Below, one piece after another: positions 1 through 8,592 of a stretch of 64,000 nucleotides of DNA (the stretch's first letter is position 1; each line of letters begins with the position of its first letter). Both the position numbers and the translations under genes were made by a program. The notes under the pieces are model-generated. The model did no database searches and was not told the origin of the DNA. It worked only from the letters and a program-made list of their open reading frames with translations. Source of the stretch: Planctomycetaceae bacterium (GTDB lineage Bacteria; Planctomycetota; Planctomycetia; Planctomycetales; Planctomycetaceae); the NCBI GenBank assembly GCA_041398785.1, contig JAWKUA010000002.1, positions 124,001 through 188,000 on the forward strand. The letters are read 5' to 3'.

Positions 1-1
1 C

Positions 2-802
2 ATTGCCTCGCATGAGTCGGGTGAAACAAAAGGTTTCGGTCACATCGCCACGGACGGTCGGCGTCTTGCAGGCCTGGCGTTCGGTGTCGGCACACAGGCC
101 CTGTTTCTTGTCACCGTCGTCGGGCTGTGGTCTTTTCTGCGCTACGGCGTGGCCGGGGAACGGTCCGGCTGGCTGCTGACCGACATTCTTCTGGCGCTGC
201 AGTTTGTCGTGCCGCACAGCATTCTGTTGCATCCGCGGACGCGGCGAGCGATGAAAGCCTGGGTCTCCGCCGAATTCCACGGGGCTGTGTTCTGTGTGGG
301 TACCTGCCTTAGCCTGCTGTTGATCTTCCGCTGCTGGCGCGGTTCCGGAGACGTGTTGTGGGAATTCTCAGGCACCGCCGCGACGGCGATAGTGTGGGCA
401 TTCGGTCTGTCGTGGGCGGCCTTGCTGTACAGCATCAGTCTGACGGGACTGGGATACCAGACCGGCTGGACTCAATGGCTGTACTGGTATCGTCAACAGC
501 GAATGCCGCGACGCGATTTTTATGCTCGCGGAGCGTATCGACTGCTGCGGCATCCCGTGTACCTCAGCTTTCTGGGACTGATCTGGTTTACTCCCGTGAT
601 GACCACGGATCATGCCGTGCTGACGGGACTCTGGAGCGTGTACATCGCCGTCGGAAGCGTGCTGAAGGACCGCAGGCTTCTCCATTATCTGGGCGCAGAT
701 TACGCTGATTACATGACTCGCGTGCCTGGTTACCCGCTGATTCCGTTTGGCCCGCTGTCACGACAGCGTTCTCCGGTCGGAACGTCCCGATGCAGCAACT
801 GA
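2..802 (+). CDS. Isoprenylcysteine methyltransferase/NnrU-like membrane protein (5' partial)
   Basis: The reading frame is open from the left edge, and no good start codon precedes a hydrophobic helix at about bases 90-130, so the true start lies outside the window. The GTG at 149 would remove that helix. Several membrane helices follow. The C-terminal third has the family pattern: a GAYRLLRHPVYLS stretch, then a helix, then a DRRLLHYLGADYADY stretch, typical of isoprenylcysteine carboxyl methyltransferase-like and NnrU/MddA-like proteins that bind S-adenosylmethionine at the membrane. The substrate cannot be told. The last 13 bases overlap the next gene, which suggests translational coupling and a shared envelope role. 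Confidence 0.7.
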   Translation: MASHESGETKGFGHIATDGRRLAGLAFGVGTQALFLVTVVGLWSFLRYGVAGERSGWLLTDILLALQFVVPHSILLHPRTRRAMKAWVSAEFHGAVFCVGTCLSLLLIFRCWRGSGDVLWEFSGTAATAIVWAFGLSWAALLYSISLTGLGYQTGWTQWLYWYRQQRMPRRDFYARGAYRLLRHPVYLSFLGLIWFTPVMTTDHAVLTGLWSVYIAVGSVLKDRRLLHYLGADYADYMTRVPGYPLIPFGPLSRQRSPVGTSRCSN

Positions 803-3267
803 TTGCCCGCGCACGACTCGTCGCCCTGTACGTGATCCTGATCGCTCCGTTTGTCATCTGGGGAGCGATTCACGCTCTGGAATCCAGCAACAATTCGCCG
901 ATTGACTGGGTGGGACCGGAATTTCCCGAACGGCAGCACTACGACGCGTTTGTCGGCCTGTTTGGTCACGGTGACGCGGTGATCGCCAGTTGGCCCGGCT
1001 GCGTTGTGACGGACTCACGGCTGGACAAACTTATGTCCACGCTGCGGAATTCACGCGCGTTTCTGAATGCCGACGGTGTCAGTTCCTTCGAGTCGGTCGT
1101 CTGCGGACGCGAAGTTCTGCTGCAGATGTCTCGCCCGCAGACTTCCGGCGACTTCGCTCAGCAGCCGGCATCTCGCTCGGAAGACAGTCTCGACAACGAA
1201 GACAGCGCCGCGGGCTCCGGCGGCCTGGCGGAACGCAGACGGTTTCAGCCTCAGGAAGCGATCAAGCGGCTGCAGGGAACTCTGATTGGCGCTGACGGCG
1301 AGACGACGTGCGTGATCTGCACGTTTACTCCGGCAGGCCTGCGCGATCGAGCGGTCGTCGTCCACCGGATCCGACGAGCCATTGAGCTGGTGTGCGAGAC
1401 TTCGGACGAGGACATTCACCTGGCCGGCCCGGTCATCGACGGACTCACCGTCGATGAAGCCAGCCACCGTTCGCTGACGCGCTACGCCGGACCGTCGGCG
1501 ATCATCATTCTGGTTATCTGCTGGCTGTCGCTGAAGGATCCCATCGCCGCCGGCGTCGTGTTTCTGACCGCAGTGGCGTGCCAGTGTCTGATTCTGGCAG
1601 TGATTTACTTCAGCGGAGAACGGCTGAGTGCGCTGCTGATCATTCTGCCGCCGCTGGTGCAGGTTCTGGCGGTGTCCGGCGGCATTCATCTGATGAACTA
1701 CTATCTGAACGCTCTGGAACACCTGGAGCCTCGACAGGCCGCCATCGATGCCTTTCACAAAGGCTGGCTTCCGAGCCTGCTGTCGCTGGGAACAACCGCG
1801 ATGGGAACCGCTTCGCTGATGATCAGCGAACTGCGTCCGATCCGGCTGTTCGGAATCTACGGAACGGTCGGAATTCTGCTGGCGGCAGCGTCCGTGCTGA
1901 CATTCATTCCATGCGCAATGATGCTGATCGGAAGACGGCGTTCCGACCGGCCGCGAGCATTGGACGAAATACCGTCCGGCGCGAAGACGTCGTCACCGTG
2001 GAGCCAACTGGCGGGAATTCTGACGGTCCGCAATACACCAATCGTCATCACACTGTGCGGCATCATGGTGGCGGCAGGGCTGGGGCTGCCGGACCTGAAG
2101 ACATCCATCCGAATCGAAACGCTGTTTCCGCACGACAGCCGCATCATGCGGGACTACGCGTGGCTCGAAGAGCACCTTGGTGCCCTGGTCCCTATCGAAG
2201 TTCTGGTCCGTTTCGGCCCCAATGCTGAACTGAACGACCGTATGCGGATGGATATTCTTTGGCAGGTCAATGACGTGCTGGAACACCAGCCTCACATCCG
2301 ATCAACCACTTCGGCGCTTACGTACCTGCCGCCGCTGCCGTCGATGAAATCCATACCCGCGACACTTCGCACCGGACTGCTGAACAGGGCAATTTTCTCC
2401 GCCAGGCCCGGGTTCGAACAACTGCACTGCCTGACGCACGACAATGGCGAAGAAATCTGGCGAATCACCGCTCACGTCGGTTCTCTTGATCCGCTCGACT
2501 ATGGCCAGATCCTGTCCCGAATCACGCAGTCGATCAGAGTGGCCATGCGGGAATCACTTCAGGACGAACGCTGTGCCCTGACGATTGAAACGTCGGGGAT
2601 CATGCCACTGGTGCATCAGATTCAGGGACAACTGCTGACCGACCTGTTCGCCAGCCTTCTTTCGGCTCTGCTGGTCATTACGATCACGATGACAATTGTG
2701 GAAGCCGGACTGCTGAACGGACTGCTGGCCATGGTGTCCAATCTTTTTCCGATTGTCACTGCGTTCGGCGTGATGGGCTGGCTGCAGCATCCCATGGACA
2801 TCGGTTCGGTCATGACAGCCAGTGTCGCGCTGGGAATCGCCGTGGATGACACACTACATTTTCTGACATTCTTCCGCCGGGCTCTGGCGGTTCATGGCAC
2901 GAGTCGGCTGCAGGCGGTCTGCCACGCCTATGACCACTGCGGCCGGGCGATGATTCAGACGTCGGTGTCCTGCGGCATGGGACTGCTGGTGTTCGCGCTC
3001 AGCGACTTTGTTCCGACCAGTCGCTTTGCGATTCTCATCGTCTGTCTGCTGGGACTGGCGCTGCTCGGCGATTTGCTGCTGTTGCCCGCGATCCTGCTGT
3101 CGCCGGCGGGCCGCTTCTTTGAGCCGTTGCGCGATTCAACACCAGCCAATGTTCCGCCGGAAAGTCCGGCCACCGCCGGTGTCCCGGGCTCGCAGCAAAC
3201 TCACGATTTCGCAAGCCACAGTTCTACGCCCCGGGAGAACCAACCCGTCAGCGCGCAACTTCACTGA
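790..3267 (+). CDS. MMPL/RND-superfamily exporter
   Basis: An 825-residue membrane protein with the duplicated RND layout. There is an N-terminal helix, a large outer loop (about residues 40-230), a block of helices (about 235-385), a second helix and outer loop (about 415-620), and a last block of helices to about 775. The GIAVDDTLHF motif in the second block carries the acidic pair used for proton coupling in MMPL/HpnN-type exporters. These usually move lipids or hydrophobic compounds to the outer leaflet. The start overlaps the upstream methyltransferase-like gene by 13 bases. The 3' end overlaps the convergent oxidoreductase gene by 20 bases. The polar tail after residue 785 is probably disordered. 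Confidence 0.85.
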   Translation: MQQLIARARLVALYVILIAPFVIWGAIHALESSNNSPIDWVGPEFPERQHYDAFVGLFGHGDAVIASWPGCVVTDSRLDKLMSTLRNSRAFLNADGVSSFESVVCGREVLLQMSRPQTSGDFAQQPASRSEDSLDNEDSAAGSGGLAERRRFQPQEAIKRLQGTLIGADGETTCVICTFTPAGLRDRAVVVHRIRRAIELVCETSDEDIHLAGPVIDGLTVDEASHRSLTRYAGPSAIIILVICWLSLKDPIAAGVVFLTAVACQCLILAVIYFSGERLSALLIILPPLVQVLAVSGGIHLMNYYLNALEHLEPRQAAIDAFHKGWLPSLLSLGTTAMGTASLMISELRPIRLFGIYGTVGILLAAASVLTFIPCAMMLIGRRRSDRPRALDEIPSGAKTSSPWSQLAGILTVRNTPIVITLCGIMVAAGLGLPDLKTSIRIETLFPHDSRIMRDYAWLEEHLGALVPIEVLVRFGPNAELNDRMRMDILWQVNDVLEHQPHIRSTTSALTYLPPLPSMKSIPATLRTGLLNRAIFSARPGFEQLHCLTHDNGEEIWRITAHVGSLDPLDYGQILSRITQSIRVAMRESLQDERCALTIETSGIMPLVHQIQGQLLTDLFASLLSALLVITITMTIVEAGLLNGLLAMVSNLFPIVTAFGVMGWLQHPMDIGSVMTASVALGIAVDDTLHFLTFFRRALAVHGTSRLQAVCHAYDHCGRAMIQTSVSCGMGLLVFALSDFVPTSRFAILIVCLLGLALLGDLLLLPAILLSPAGRFFEPLRDSTPANVPPESPATAGVPGSQQTHDFASHSSTPRENQPVSAQLH

Positions 3268-4300
3268 TCGGCACGACTTTTCCTCGCCGGATTGACTCCT
3301 GAGCAGCCAGGCAAACGGCGACGTTCATTCTTGCGGATTCGCCGCTGTTCAGCGGTGTCGCTCCCGAGCGGCAGCAGTCGATGAAATGCGCGAGCTGCGC
3401 TTTGATGCCCCGGTCGACTCGACCGGACGCGTCGCGAAAACCCGCTTCGTCATCGGGATCCGCAACAAGCTCTTCGAAGTGTTCCGGCGGATCAAACCGA
3501 CGGCAGCTCAGATGAATCGCCTGGTTCCTGGTATCAATGCGGCCATTGCTGCCCACCAGACCGATTTCACAGTCTCCGCCCGTCGGCGCGAACAGACAGA
3601 TTTCCAGTGTCGCTCGCCGGCCGCCTTCGTACTCGACCAGGACCTGAGCATTATCCAGCAGCTCGCGATCCGTCAGCACATCGCGACCGCCGAACGCAGC
3701 GACTCGAACAGGCTTCGTCCCCAGAATCCAGTTGAACAGATCGAAGTGGTGACAGTTCTTTTCCAGCAGCAGACCACCCGTCAGCAGTTCACTCGAACGC
3801 CAGCCGGGGCGCATCGGGCCTCGATATTCGCGGCACCACATGATTCGCGGGTCGCCGACATCACCGTTGTCGACCAGCGATTTCATCCGCTGATACAGAC
3901 GCTGAAACCGCATTTCATGCCCGATCTGCAGCACTCTACCGGCGGCCTTTGACGCGGCAATGATGGTGTCGCATTCGGCAATTGTCAGTCCCAGCGGTTT
4001 TTCACACAGAACATGTTTGCCGGCTTCGAACGCCGCAGTCGCAGCGGCGTGATGCTGATCGTTGGTCAGTGCGACAATGACCGCGTCGAGCGCGTCGAGC
4101 TTCAGAACATCGCGCCAGTCGTCGAATGTCAGCAGGTGATCACCGACAATCGCCTTTGCGGCGTCGCGGCTTCCGGCGCTGCGGCTACTGGCGGCAATGA
4201 CATTCACATCCGGCAGCCGCAGCAGGTTCTTCAGATGAGCCTCGCGGCCGAACCAGCCGGCTCCCAGCAGGCCGATGTTGAGGGGGCTTACCGTTTTCAG
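3248..4300 (-). CDS. Gfo/Idh/MocA-family oxidoreductase, probable CTG start
   Basis: NAD(P)-dependent sugar or inositol dehydrogenase-type protein. The EKPLGL motif typical of the family and the C-terminal alpha/beta domain are clear. The first ordinary start (GTG at 4207) would begin after the nucleotide-binding loop. Upstream in the same frame the sequence reads NIGLLGAGWFGREAH, the expected Rossmann GxGxxG, and an in-frame stop lies at 4306-4304. Between that stop and the Rossmann strand the only near-start codon is CTG at 4300, so I extend the gene there. A start lost to an indel is the alternative. The dioxygenase and aldo/keto reductase genes upstream on the same strand suggest a small catabolic group. 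The substrate is unknown. Confidence 0.8.
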   Translation of the reverse strand: MKTVSPLNIGLLGAGWFGREAHLKNLLRLPDVNVIAASSRSAGSRDAAKAIVGDHLLTFDDWRDVLKLDALDAVIVALTNDQHHAAATAAFEAGKHVLCEKPLGLTIAECDTIIAASKAAGRVLQIGHEMRFQRLYQRMKSLVDNGDVGDPRIMWCREYRGPMRPGWRSSELLTGGLLLEKNCHHFDLFNWILGTKPVRVAAFGGRDVLTDRELLDNAQVLVEYEGGRRATLEICLFAPTGGDCEIGLVGSNGRIDTRNQAIHLSCRRFDPPEHFEELVADPDDEAGFRDASGRVDRGIKAQLAHFIDCCRSGATPLNSGESARMNVAVCLAAQESIRRGKVVPISEVAR

Positions 4301-4328
4301 TGTTCAGTTTTCCGGTAACAGGGAACAG

Positions 4329-4352
4329 GCGAGCCGCGCGACGTAAGTCCGC
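4329..4352. repeat. Short dispersed repeat, copy 1
   Basis: A 24-base segment containing GAGCCGCGCGACGT matches 14071-14094 at 22 of 24 positions. It lies just upstream of the oxidoreductase gene. Function unknown; it looks like a lineage-specific intergenic repeat. Confidence 0.5.
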
Positions 4353-4402
4353 AGACTATGGAACCTGCGATTTGAGGCCCGTGGATTGAGGCCCGGGTAT
4401 CC

Positions 4403-5383
4403 TCACGACGCCACCAGGCTTGCCAGGACGCTTCTTGTACCTTCGAAATGCCGACGTCCGTGCATCGCCACAAAGTTGTCAACCAGCGCGACGTCTCCGG
4501 ACTGCCACGGGACGTCGAATGTGATTTCTTCCGCCATGGCAATCACCTGATCCATCGTCGCAGGGTCAAGCGGTGTGCCGTCGCCGAAGGTAATGGATTT
4601 CGACGGATCGTTGCGGGAATCCTTCCAGCCCCGGAACGCAGCGATGAGCTGATTGAAGAACGATGTCCGGCCGTTGGCCAGTTGTCTTACCGCCGGCAGT
4701 TTCGGCGTGGTGACTTTCAGGCAGCCGTTGTCCAGCCACTGCCAGGTATATCCCAGACTGCTCATGCGAGCTTCCGCGGCTTCGCGGCTGTCGGCCTTCC
4801 AGGTGCTCTGCCAACTGCGTCCCATGCCGGATGCCGCATCGTTTTCAGCGGGCATGACATGACTGTACAGCAATCCCCTGGCGGCGCAATCAGCGGCGAA
4901 CTGCGGCAGTTCCCGCTGCATTCGTTCGAACAGCACGTCGCTGCGGCAGAGCGGAGTCGCTCCACCGCTGTCGGCCGCCTTTTCGCAAAAGAAAAACAAC
5001 CTGGCGGGAAAGATCGGTGTCTGCGCCATCTCGTGGTGCAGAAAAATGTCCACGTGCGGCGGAGCTTCATTCGCCGTGAAGACTCGCGGCGTGCGAACTT
5101 TCCGCACGGCATTGGACAGCGAGTCTTCGTAGGCGAAGTTCGGGAAATCGAACGCCGCGATAAAGCGGTCAAAGTCGCTGTCGGAGGACAGCGGAAAACC
5201 GCGAAACAGGATGGCTCCGTGCTGAGTCGCCCGGCGGTCCAGGTCGTCGCGGTTGTCAGCAATCCATGCGGTCACGTCGTCCAGTGTCGCGTTCGGCGAA
5301 TTGCAGCCGATCACCAGCGGAAACACCACGTCATCGTCGGTACGTTGTCCGGGGACGGATAGCTCGGCGACAGTCAGACACAT
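4403..5383 (-). CDS. TauD/TfdA-family Fe(II)/2-oxoglutarate dioxygenase
   Basis: A 326-residue cytoplasmic enzyme of the taurine dioxygenase/SyrP/clavaminate synthase-like group. The iron ligands are visible as LHHEM (His116 and Glu118) and the distal His308 in NFVAMHGRRHF, with Arg317 as the 2-oxoglutarate anchor. Use of Glu in place of Asp in the HxD motif is known in the SyrP-like branch. It should hydroxylate or otherwise oxidise a small molecule, coupled to 2-oxoglutarate decarboxylation. It sits between an aldo/keto reductase and a Gfo/Idh/MocA oxidoreductase on the same strand, so the three may act on related substrates, but nothing here identifies the compound. Confidence 0.85.
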   Translation of the reverse strand: MCLTVAELSVPGQRTDDDVVFPLVIGCNSPNATLDDVTAWIADNRDDLDRRATQHGAILFRGFPLSSDSDFDRFIAAFDFPNFAYEDSLSNAVRKVRTPRVFTANEAPPHVDIFLHHEMAQTPIFPARLFFFCEKAADSGGATPLCRSDVLFERMQRELPQFAADCAARGLLYSHVMPAENDAASGMGRSWQSTWKADSREAAEARMSSLGYTWQWLDNGCLKVTTPKLPAVRQLANGRTSFFNQLIAAFRGWKDSRNDPSKSITFGDGTPLDPATMDQVIAMAEEITFDVPWQSGDVALVDNFVAMHGRRHFEGTRSVLASLVAS

Positions 5384-5400
5384 GGGCGCGGGTTCGAACT

Positions 5401-6378
5401 TTACTCATAGATCGGCAGAAACGTGTTAAACGCCGCTTCCCCGAAGTGTCCCGGATCATTGAAGCGGCGATGCTGGTCCAGCGTGTTGATCAACTGCATC
5501 TGCTCTTCCGTCAGTTTGAAATCAAACAGGCTGATGTTTTCGATCATTCGCTCGCGGCGCGACGTCTTCGGAATCACGGCCGTTCCCCGCTGAACCCCCC
5601 AGCGCAGAACGACCTGAGCGGGCGTCCGGCCGATTTCCTCAGCAATCTCCAAAATCAGCGGGTTTGCCAGAACGGATTCAAACGTTTCGGCCATCCCCAG
5701 ACTGAAATAACTCTGCGCTCCCAGCGGCGAAAATGCCGTGTACGCGATGACTTCCTGCTGGCAGTATCGCAGAAGTTTTTGCTGAGTCAGATACGGGTGA
5801 GTTTCCACCTGCAAAACAGTCGGACGAATCCTGGCATGCGACAGCAAATCGCGCAGCAGACTGGTGCCGAAGTTGCAGACTCCGATGTGCTTCACAACGC
5901 CTCGGTCGACCAGTTCTTCCATCGCGCCCCAGGTTTCGCTGATCGGAACATGAACCTCTTCGACTCGCGGATGTTCGGCTCGGGGATCGGTGAACCAGCC
6001 CGGCGGATAGTTACGATCGAAGGGCACGTACCGGGACGCCAGCGGGAAATGGATGAGATACAGGTCCAGGTATTCCAGGCCCAGATCATCCAGAGACTTT
6101 TCGCAGGCCGGACCAACGTGTTCCGCGGCGTGATACGTGTTCCACAGCTTTGACGTAACCCACAGGTCTTCGCGGTCACAGATTCCGTCGTCAATCGCCT
6201 GAGCAATTCCGTCGCCGACCTGAACCTCGTTGCCGTAGTCGCAGGCACAGTCAAGATGCCGGTATCCGACTTCGATCGCCGTCCGGGCGGTTTCGGCCGC
6301 CCGATCGTTTTCGACTTTCCAGAAACCGAAACCGACCTGGGGCAGTGCCGCACCCGAAGCCAGATGAAGAGATTCCAT
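5401..6378 (-). CDS. Aldo/keto reductase
   Basis: A 325-residue NADPH-dependent carbonyl reductase with a TIM-barrel pattern. The catalytic tetrad is visible as Asp43 and Tyr48 (DCACDYGN), Lys77 (VTSKLWN) and His110 (YLIHFP). The cofactor-binding region IPKTSRRERMIEN near the C-terminus is normal. I chose the ATG at 6378 because the frame upstream of it is not family-like and the family starts with a short strand such as ESLHLASGA. It is followed 17 bases later by the dioxygenase gene on the same strand, probably co-transcribed. Substrate not determinable. Confidence 0.9.
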   Translation of the reverse strand: MESLHLASGAALPQVGFGFWKVENDRAAETARTAIEVGYRHLDCACDYGNEVQVGDGIAQAIDDGICDREDLWVTSKLWNTYHAAEHVGPACEKSLDDLGLEYLDLYLIHFPLASRYVPFDRNYPPGWFTDPRAEHPRVEEVHVPISETWGAMEELVDRGVVKHIGVCNFGTSLLRDLLSHARIRPTVLQVETHPYLTQQKLLRYCQQEVIAYTAFSPLGAQSYFSLGMAETFESVLANPLILEIAEEIGRTPAQVVLRWGVQRGTAVIPKTSRRERMIENISLFDFKLTEEQMQLINTLDQHRRFNDPGHFGEAAFNTFLPIYE

Positions 6379-6550
6379 AATCGTCTTGCCGTTGAGTCTG
6401 AGGTCGTGCCGGAGAACAGAGTTTTCTGAGTCGGCAGCGTAACGGCATGACGTCGCGGCGTCGAACAATCGCGACGACCGGTTCCCGCGACTGCAGCGGC
6501 GGAACGGTCACTATGAAAACTGAGCGCCCGGTGCAGCGCCGATTCCGCCG

Positions 6551-7969
6551 TTATTCAGGCGGCGGGCCGATCGGTGGTTCGGGCGGTTCGCCGGCGAAGG
6601 GGCCGCCCGGAGCAGGGCCACCGGAGCCGTCGTTTGGACGCGGACCTTCATCCCACCGCGGCGCTCCGCGACCCCTGCGACCGCTGAATCCCGGGTCGTC
6701 GTTTCGCGACGGACGCCCGCCCCAAGGCCGCGACATTCGACGAATGTCCCTCATGCGGTCCTGGAAATCGTTCAGTTCGGCGGCCAGCTCATTGACAACT
6801 TCGCCACTGTCCGCGGACGTGACAATCGCCTGCTGCCGCAGCCGCTGCCGCGCATCGTCCGCATCCATGAACATCATTTCGTGCTGCTCGGCCACTGGCA
6901 GGCTGTCGAACACTGCCGCAAGACTGGTCGCCTCCGGCATGTGTTCTGACTTGAAGTCTTCACCGAGGTGATTGTTGGCGGCTTCAAGAAACGCGAAGAC
7001 AACTCTGTTCGTCGACACAGCGATGGCGATGCGCTGCCACTCGACGTTGTCGTTCTCGGAACGTGAACGGCCGTCGTTGCCGCGCGACCCGCGACCGCCG
7101 CCCGGTCTGCTGCCAAACCGCAGGAAACTCTGCTGCATGTCGCTGCGAACAGCCTCGATTCGAGTCCGATGTTCCGAATCCACCAGCTCACTCAGCAGCG
7201 ACTGCATGACGAACTGTCCGTCGACGCGAGGCTGCCTGGCCACCGGTTCGGTCCCGCCATTGTCAGGCGGCGGACCTGGCGGACCACCGCGCCTGGGCAT
7301 CGCTTCCATCATCGCACTTGACAACCACAGCGAGCGAAACAGCAGCCGATCCGTTTCGCGGTCAAGCTTGCTCAGTTTCTGCTGCTGCAGCGGTTCAAGC
7401 CGATCTGCAGGAGCAACAGCATCCAGAAACCCCGCGTATTGCGAAACACTGAAGCGAATAACCCGGCTGTTCTTACCGTCGGAATCGGAAGTCGCGTCGC
7501 TGGACTGGCGGTCGCGGTCGGACGGGTCACGCTGGCGAAAATCCACCACGATTTCATCCGTCGCCTGTAACAGCATGTCGTTGTGATACTGCGACTGAAT
7601 CGTCGTGACCCAGTCGTCGGGGGAAGTCTGTTTCAACTCCATCAACTCGTCTCGCGATGCCGGGTCAAGTGTAACCCACCAGGCGTAGAGCCGGTCGAGC
7701 TGTACCTTCAATTCGGCGTCGCGGGAGATTGCGTCGTGCAGCTTTGAAAATCGCTGACGATCCTCCGCCGGCATGTCGGCAAAAACCGTCGTCTGGCGCG
7801 AGCGGATCGAGTCCCTGTCTTCCGGCGTCAGGTGCTCGTACTCCTTCAGCGCAGCCTGCAACGCGTCATCGTCAACGGCCGACCAGCCCGCCAGCAGAAT
7901 TCCCGCAAGAACTCCCAGCGCCAAAGCAGCCAGGGCTGCGCCGCGGTTTGCCAACCCGGTTGTTGTCAT
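6551..7969 (-). CDS. Membrane-anchored protein of ECF sigma unit, LTPEDR-type repeats
   Basis: A 472-residue protein with an N-terminal hydrophobic anchor (about residues 8-28), a charged helical body, and a Gly/Pro/Arg-rich low-complexity tail (about residues 420-472). Segments such as LTPEDRDSIRSR, MPAEDRQRFSKL and LDPASRDELMEL recall the proline-led helical hairpins of DUF3106/Spy-like periplasmic proteins, although no family can be assigned firmly. The start overlaps the stop of the anti-sigma-like gene by four bases (ATGA), so it is the third gene of a sigma/anti-sigma/partner operon. A role as an envelope sensor or effector for the sigma factor is inference. Confidence 0.65.
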   Translation of the reverse strand: MTTTGLANRGAALAALALGVLAGILLAGWSAVDDDALQAALKEYEHLTPEDRDSIRSRQTTVFADMPAEDRQRFSKLHDAISRDAELKVQLDRLYAWWVTLDPASRDELMELKQTSPDDWVTTIQSQYHNDMLLQATDEIVVDFRQRDPSDRDRQSSDATSDSDGKNSRVIRFSVSQYAGFLDAVAPADRLEPLQQQKLSKLDRETDRLLFRSLWLSSAMMEAMPRRGGPPGPPPDNGGTEPVARQPRVDGQFVMQSLLSELVDSEHRTRIEAVRSDMQQSFLRFGSRPGGGRGSRGNDGRSRSENDNVEWQRIAIAVSTNRVVFAFLEAANNHLGEDFKSEHMPEATSLAAVFDSLPVAEQHEMMFMDADDARQRLRQQAIVTSADSGEVVNELAAELNDFQDRMRDIRRMSRPWGGRPSRNDDPGFSGRRGRGAPRWDEGPRPNDGSGGPAPGGPFAGEPPEPPIGPPPE

Positions 7970-8517
7970 GGTCTGGGCTCCTCCCTCGAAGCGGGATTCT
8001 CCGGAAGCTGAAGCTGTCGCAGTGCTTCGACGTCCGGCAGGACTCGATACTGCGGATAGTTCTTCAGCAGATCAAGGTTTTCCAGAATGGCCCTGTCGGT
8101 CTCCGGAGACTGGCTATCCTGGAAACTCCGGCCAATCGTCAGCCCCAGCCAGGCACCCAGAACACCGGCCAGAAACCACGGGACCATTCCGGTCCGGCGG
8201 ACGTTCCTGGAAATGGATTGCACCAGCGTGACGCGCGGCTCACTGGCGGACATGTGTTCGCGCGTTGCCGCCGTCGAAATGGAAACCATCGTCTTTTTCG
8301 CGAAGTGATCGCTGGCCGAAACTTCTTCCAGCGAATCCAGCAACTGCCAGGTTCGGTCCAGCGAATCGGCATACTCCCGTAGAGAAGCGTCCTTCAGCAG
8401 CCGCAACTCGACGGCACTCATGGCGGTATCGTCCAGTTCGGCATCCAGATACGAAACAACTTCCGTGAGTTGTTCGTCGAAGGGATCTTCTGAGTTGTCA
8501 ATCCGGGGTTCGGACAT
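7966..8517 (-). CDS. Anti-sigma factor-like single-pass membrane protein
   Basis: A 183-residue protein with a soluble acidic helical N-terminus (about residues 1-110) and one transmembrane helix (about 111-130, FLAGVLGAWLGLTIG). A short outer segment follows, with tyrosine and proline residues. The topology and the position directly downstream of an ECF sigma gene fit a membrane anti-sigma factor that holds the sigma factor at the inner face. The HxxxCxxC zinc motif of ZAS anti-sigma factors is absent, so this is a non-zinc type or an unrelated regulator. It overlaps the following anchored-protein gene by four bases. A tandem repeat lies between it and the sigma gene. Confidence 0.7.
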   Translation of the reverse strand: MSEPRIDNSEDPFDEQLTEVVSYLDAELDDTAMSAVELRLLKDASLREYADSLDRTWQLLDSLEEVSASDHFAKKTMVSISTAATREHMSASEPRVTLVQSISRNVRRTGMVPWFLAGVLGAWLGLTIGRSFQDSQSPETDRAILENLDLLKNYPQYRVLPDVEALRQLQLPENPASREEPRP

Positions 8518-8526
8518 GGCTGATGA

Positions 8527-8592
8527 GTCAGACGTAGCTGATTGTGTCAGACGTAGCTGATTGTGTCAGACGCAGCTGATGCGTCAGACGTA
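8527..8592. repeat. 19-bp tandem repeat between sigma and anti-sigma genes
   Basis: Three full units (8527-8545, 8546-8564, 8565-8582) and a partial fourth (8583-8592) of a 19-base sequence that includes GTCAGACGTAGCTGA. The first two units are identical. The last unit includes the stop codon and final codons of the sigma factor gene, so the array seems to have grown by slippage from the gene end. It makes up nearly all the spacer before the anti-sigma gene. Confidence 0.9.
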
